DNA of 8,412 bases from Nitrospirota bacterium (lineage in GTDB: Bacteria > Nitrospirota > Nitrospiria > Nitrospirales > UBA8639). This document shows, piece after piece, positions 6,467 to 8,412 of the stretch. Both the position numbers and the translations under genes were made by a program. The stretch lies in contig QIMB01000335.1 in assembly GCA_003233615.1 (NCBI GenBank), positions 1 through 8,412 on the forward strand, given 5' to 3'. How positions within the stretch are numbered: position 1 is the stretch's first letter; each line of letters opens with the position of its first letter. The notes beneath the pieces were generated by a model that was not told the DNA's origin, made no database searches, and saw only the letters and a list, made by a program, of their open reading frames with translations.

Positions 6467-7564
6467 TTAATAGATTTTGGCATTTGGTAATCCAAGGCGC
6501 TCGCCTTGGTATGATTTTTGGGTGACCATGTCACACCATTGCCGATTGTCCACATACCATTGAATTGTTCGTCGCAAACCTGACTCAAAGGTATGCCCTG
6601 CTGTCCATCCCAACTGAGTTTGGATTTTTGTTGGATCGATTCCATATCGAAAATCATGGCCAGGACGATCCGTGACAAACGTTTTGAGATCGGCATATTG
6701 ACGTATTCCCCGTTCAACAAGAATAGGATTCGACTCGCAAGGAAAGAGTTCATCCAATATGTGGCAAATGGCTTCCACAACGTCCACATTAGAATGTTCA
6801 GACTCTCCCCCTACGTTGTACTTTTCGCCTGGCACACCATCCTGAAGCACTCGCAATAATCCCTCGCAATGATCTTCCACAAACAACCAATCACGAATAT
6901 TCTGCCCGTTCCCATAAATCGGTAACGGTTTGCCTTCTAAAGCATTCAGCACCATGAGGGGAATGAGTTTCTCAGGAAATTGATAGGGTCCATAATTGTT
7001 CGAACAATTCGTGATAATTGTTGGAATCCCATAGGTATGAAAATAAGCCCGAACTAAATGATCTGCACCCGCCTTTGACGCTGCATACGGAGAATTGGGC
7101 GCATAGGGGGTCTCTTCCGTGAATAATCCAGTTGTGCTCAACGTTCCATAGACTTCATCTGTGGAGACATGCAGAAAGCGAAAGTTTTGTTGCTGATTCA
7201 CTCCAGCCTGTTTCAGAAAACGCCGGACCGTATCAAGCAACACCAAGGTCCCGGTCACATTGGTATGGATAAAGGGATAGGGATCATCGATTGAACGATC
7301 CACATGCGATTCAGCCGCAAAGTTGACAACCCATCGAGGACGATTCGCCTCAACAATTTTGACCATTTCTGCTTCATCAGCAATGTCCGCCTGCACAAAC
7401 TGTAGTCGGGAATTCTGCCAGAGACCTTCAAGATTTTCTTGATGACCGGCATACGTCAATTTATCAACCACAACGATACATGCATCAGTCTTGGCTAAGG
7501 CCAGACGCACAAAATTGGCGCCTATAAACCCCGCGCCTCCTGTCACGATCATGGTATTCATCAT
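6467..7564 (-). CDS. rfbB: dTDP-glucose 4,6-dehydratase
   Basis: A 365-residue extended SDR that converts dTDP-glucose to dTDP-4-dehydro-6-deoxyglucose using bound NAD+. The nucleotide-binding motif VTGGAGFIG has glycines 9, 12 and 15. NFAAESHVDRSIDDP (81-95) is diagnostic of nucleotide-sugar dehydratases. STDEVYG (134-140) supplies T135 and the D136-E137 acid/base pair typical of RmlB, and YAASK (160-164) supplies the catalytic Y160 and K164. NNYGPYQFPEKLIP (189-202) and GNGQNIRDWLFVEDH (218-232) complete the substrate site. The C-terminus is only slightly longer than the common 350-360 residues. Alternative starts are ATG codons 2 and 5; none has a clear Shine-Dalgarno. It is the first rfb gene, 164 bases beyond glmS, with a long inverted repeat in between. 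The pathway product also feeds other deoxysugars, but the neighbours specify rhamnose. Confidence 0.98.
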   Translation of the reverse strand: MMNTMIVTGGAGFIGANFVRLALAKTDACIVVVDKLTYAGHQENLEGLWQNSRLQFVQADIADEAEMVKIVEANRPRWVVNFAAESHVDRSIDDPYPFIHTNVTGTLVLLDTVRRFLKQAGVNQQQNFRFLHVSTDEVYGTLSTTGLFTEETPYAPNSPYAASKAGADHLVRAYFHTYGIPTIITNCSNNYGPYQFPEKLIPLMVLNALEGKPLPIYGNGQNIRDWLFVEDHCEGLLRVLQDGVPGEKYNVGGESEHSNVDVVEAICHILDELFPCESNPILVERGIRQYADLKTFVTDRPGHDFRYGIDPTKIQTQLGWTAGHTFESGLRRTIQWYVDNRQWCDMVTQKSYQGERLGLPNAKIY

Positions 7565-7649
7565 AATGTTACTTTGCGGGAGGGAAAGAGACGGTCAAAA
7601 TATCTTTACATCAAGCCGTAGAAAAAGCAGAAGGAGGAAAAACCATTCA

Positions 7650-7727
7650 CTTCAACCTAAATTGAGCGATTGTACATGATGATCTGCACAAATCTCATCC
7701 ATACAAATCGCTTAACGTAGGTTCAAG
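7650..7727. repeat. 78-bp imperfect inverted repeat between glmS and rfbB
   Basis: The arms 7650-7671 and 7706-7727 are inverted copies with 18 of 22 matches (CTTCAACCTA against TAGGTTCAAG at the outer ends, AGCGATT against AATCGCT inside). After one bulged base, weaker pairing (ATGATGA against TCATCCAT) continues toward a small loop. The structure starts one base after the glmS stop codon on the minus strand. It could act as a terminator or attenuator between glmS and the rfb genes, protect the glmS mRNA 3' end, or be a palindromic element. The nearest T run on the minus strand is about ten bases past the stem, which is poor for a classical intrinsic terminator. Confidence 0.55.
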
Positions 7728-7728
7728 A

Positions 7729-8412
7729 TTATTCCACCGTCACGCTTTTGGCTAGATTTCTTGGGCGATCGACATCTAAACCACGTTGGACTGCTATATG
7801 ATACGCTAAAAGTTGCAAGCCAACAGTAAAGAGGATGGGCGTAAGAAGAGGATGCACATCAGGAATAGCGAACACATGATCAGCGACTTCATCCAAAGCA
7901 TGATCCCCTTCTGAAACAAAGGCAATGACCGGGGCGCTTCTCGCCCTGACTTCCATAAGATTACTCACTGATTTTTCATACACGCGATCTTTTGGTGACA
8001 GTACAACCACAGGCATGTCGCTATCAATTAAGGCAATAGGACCATGCTTCATTTCTCCTGCCGCGTAGCCCTCAGCATGAATATAAGAAATTTCTTTCAG
8101 TTTTAAAGCACCTTCTAATGCAATGGGATAGTTAATCCCACGACCTAAGTACAAAAAATTTGATTTTTGGGCATACTGCCTAGCAATCGCTTCAATACGG
8201 TCTTCTTGTTTTAATATATGCTCGACATGGCCTGGAAGCATGAGGAACTGATCGAGCCACCACCGTCCTTCTTCCGGACTCAAGACTTCGCGAACTCGTC
8301 CAACATGCAGCGCTAATAAATACAAGGCAATGATTTGCCCCGTAAACGCTTTAGTTGAAGCCACGCTAATCTCCGGTCCGCAACGCGTATAAATCACCCC
8401 GTCGGCTTCACG
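7729..8412 (-). CDS. glmS: Glutamine--fructose-6-phosphate aminotransferase (isomerizing), C-terminal part
   Basis: Partial gene: 227 codons plus TAA are present and the frame continues off the right edge (READGVIYTR), so the GTG at 8397 is an internal valine. This is the second half of the isomerase region with its last SIS domain. GlmS makes glucosamine-6-phosphate and glutamate from fructose-6-phosphate and glutamine, opening the route to UDP-GlcNAc. Diagnostic stretches are GPEISVASTKAFTGQ, YLGRGINYPIALEGALKLKE, then ISYIHAEGYAAGEMKHGPIALID, and the near-invariant C-terminus DVDRPRNLAKSVTVE. The N-terminal glutaminase domain with its Cys1 nucleophile would lie outside the window. It is upstream of rfbB on the same strand, with a hairpin-forming spacer, so co-transcription is possible but not shown. 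No glmS ribozyme would be expected at this end of the gene. Confidence 0.98.
   Translation of the reverse strand, partial: READGVIYTRCGPEISVASTKAFTGQIIALYLLALHVGRVREVLSPEEGRWWLDQFLMLPGHVEHILKQEDRIEAIARQYAQKSNFLYLGRGINYPIALEGALKLKEISYIHAEGYAAGEMKHGPIALIDSDMPVVVLSPKDRVYEKSVSNLMEVRARSAPVIAFVSEGDHALDEVADHVFAIPDVHPLLTPILFTVGLQLLAYHIAVQRGLDVDRPRNLAKSVTVE

Overview
The window reads as chromosomal DNA of a free-living Gram-negative bacterium with base composition near 50% GC by eye. The intergenic palindromes between the CPBP protease gene and uppP resemble dispersed repeats I associate with Nitrospira-type genomes. That taxonomic hint comes from memory and is only moderately supported. Nothing here looks like phage, plasmid, CRISPR or a defence island, and I see no RNA gene.

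Layout. Left part, plus strand: the 3' end of a gamma-class carbonic anhydrase gene (1-272), then an atypical NAD(P)-binding SDR/epimerase-like gene (323-1129). It converges on a minus-strand gene for a 491-residue CPBP-family membrane protease (1212-2687), which carries an unusual N-terminal membrane-anchored domain. The next ~575 bases (2688-3264) hold no gene but contain three inverted-repeat structures: a 167-bp element with 13-bp terminal inverted repeats ending 5 bases before the protease start codon, a 64-bp palindrome, and a 122-bp imperfect palindrome just after the uppP stop codon.

Right part, all minus strand, in transcription order: the C-terminal part of glmS (7729-8412, running off the right edge), a 78-bp hairpin-forming spacer, then rfbB, rfbA, rfbC, rfbD and uppP. 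The four rfb genes encode the whole dTDP-L-rhamnose pathway from glucose-1-phosphate. rfbA/rfbC and rfbC/rfbD each overlap by ATGA, so they are probably translationally coupled. UppP recycles the undecaprenyl carrier used for polysaccharide and peptidoglycan export, and GlmS makes glucosamine-6-phosphate for UDP-GlcNAc, so the block is a cell-envelope precursor cluster.

The main anomaly is rfbD. Its reading frame breaks in the middle, in a way best explained by loss of 5 nucleotides, so the last rhamnose step is either lost here, supplied elsewhere, or affected by a sequence error. The other points worth a second look are the non-coding repeats. I did not find a convincing undescribed multi-gene system.
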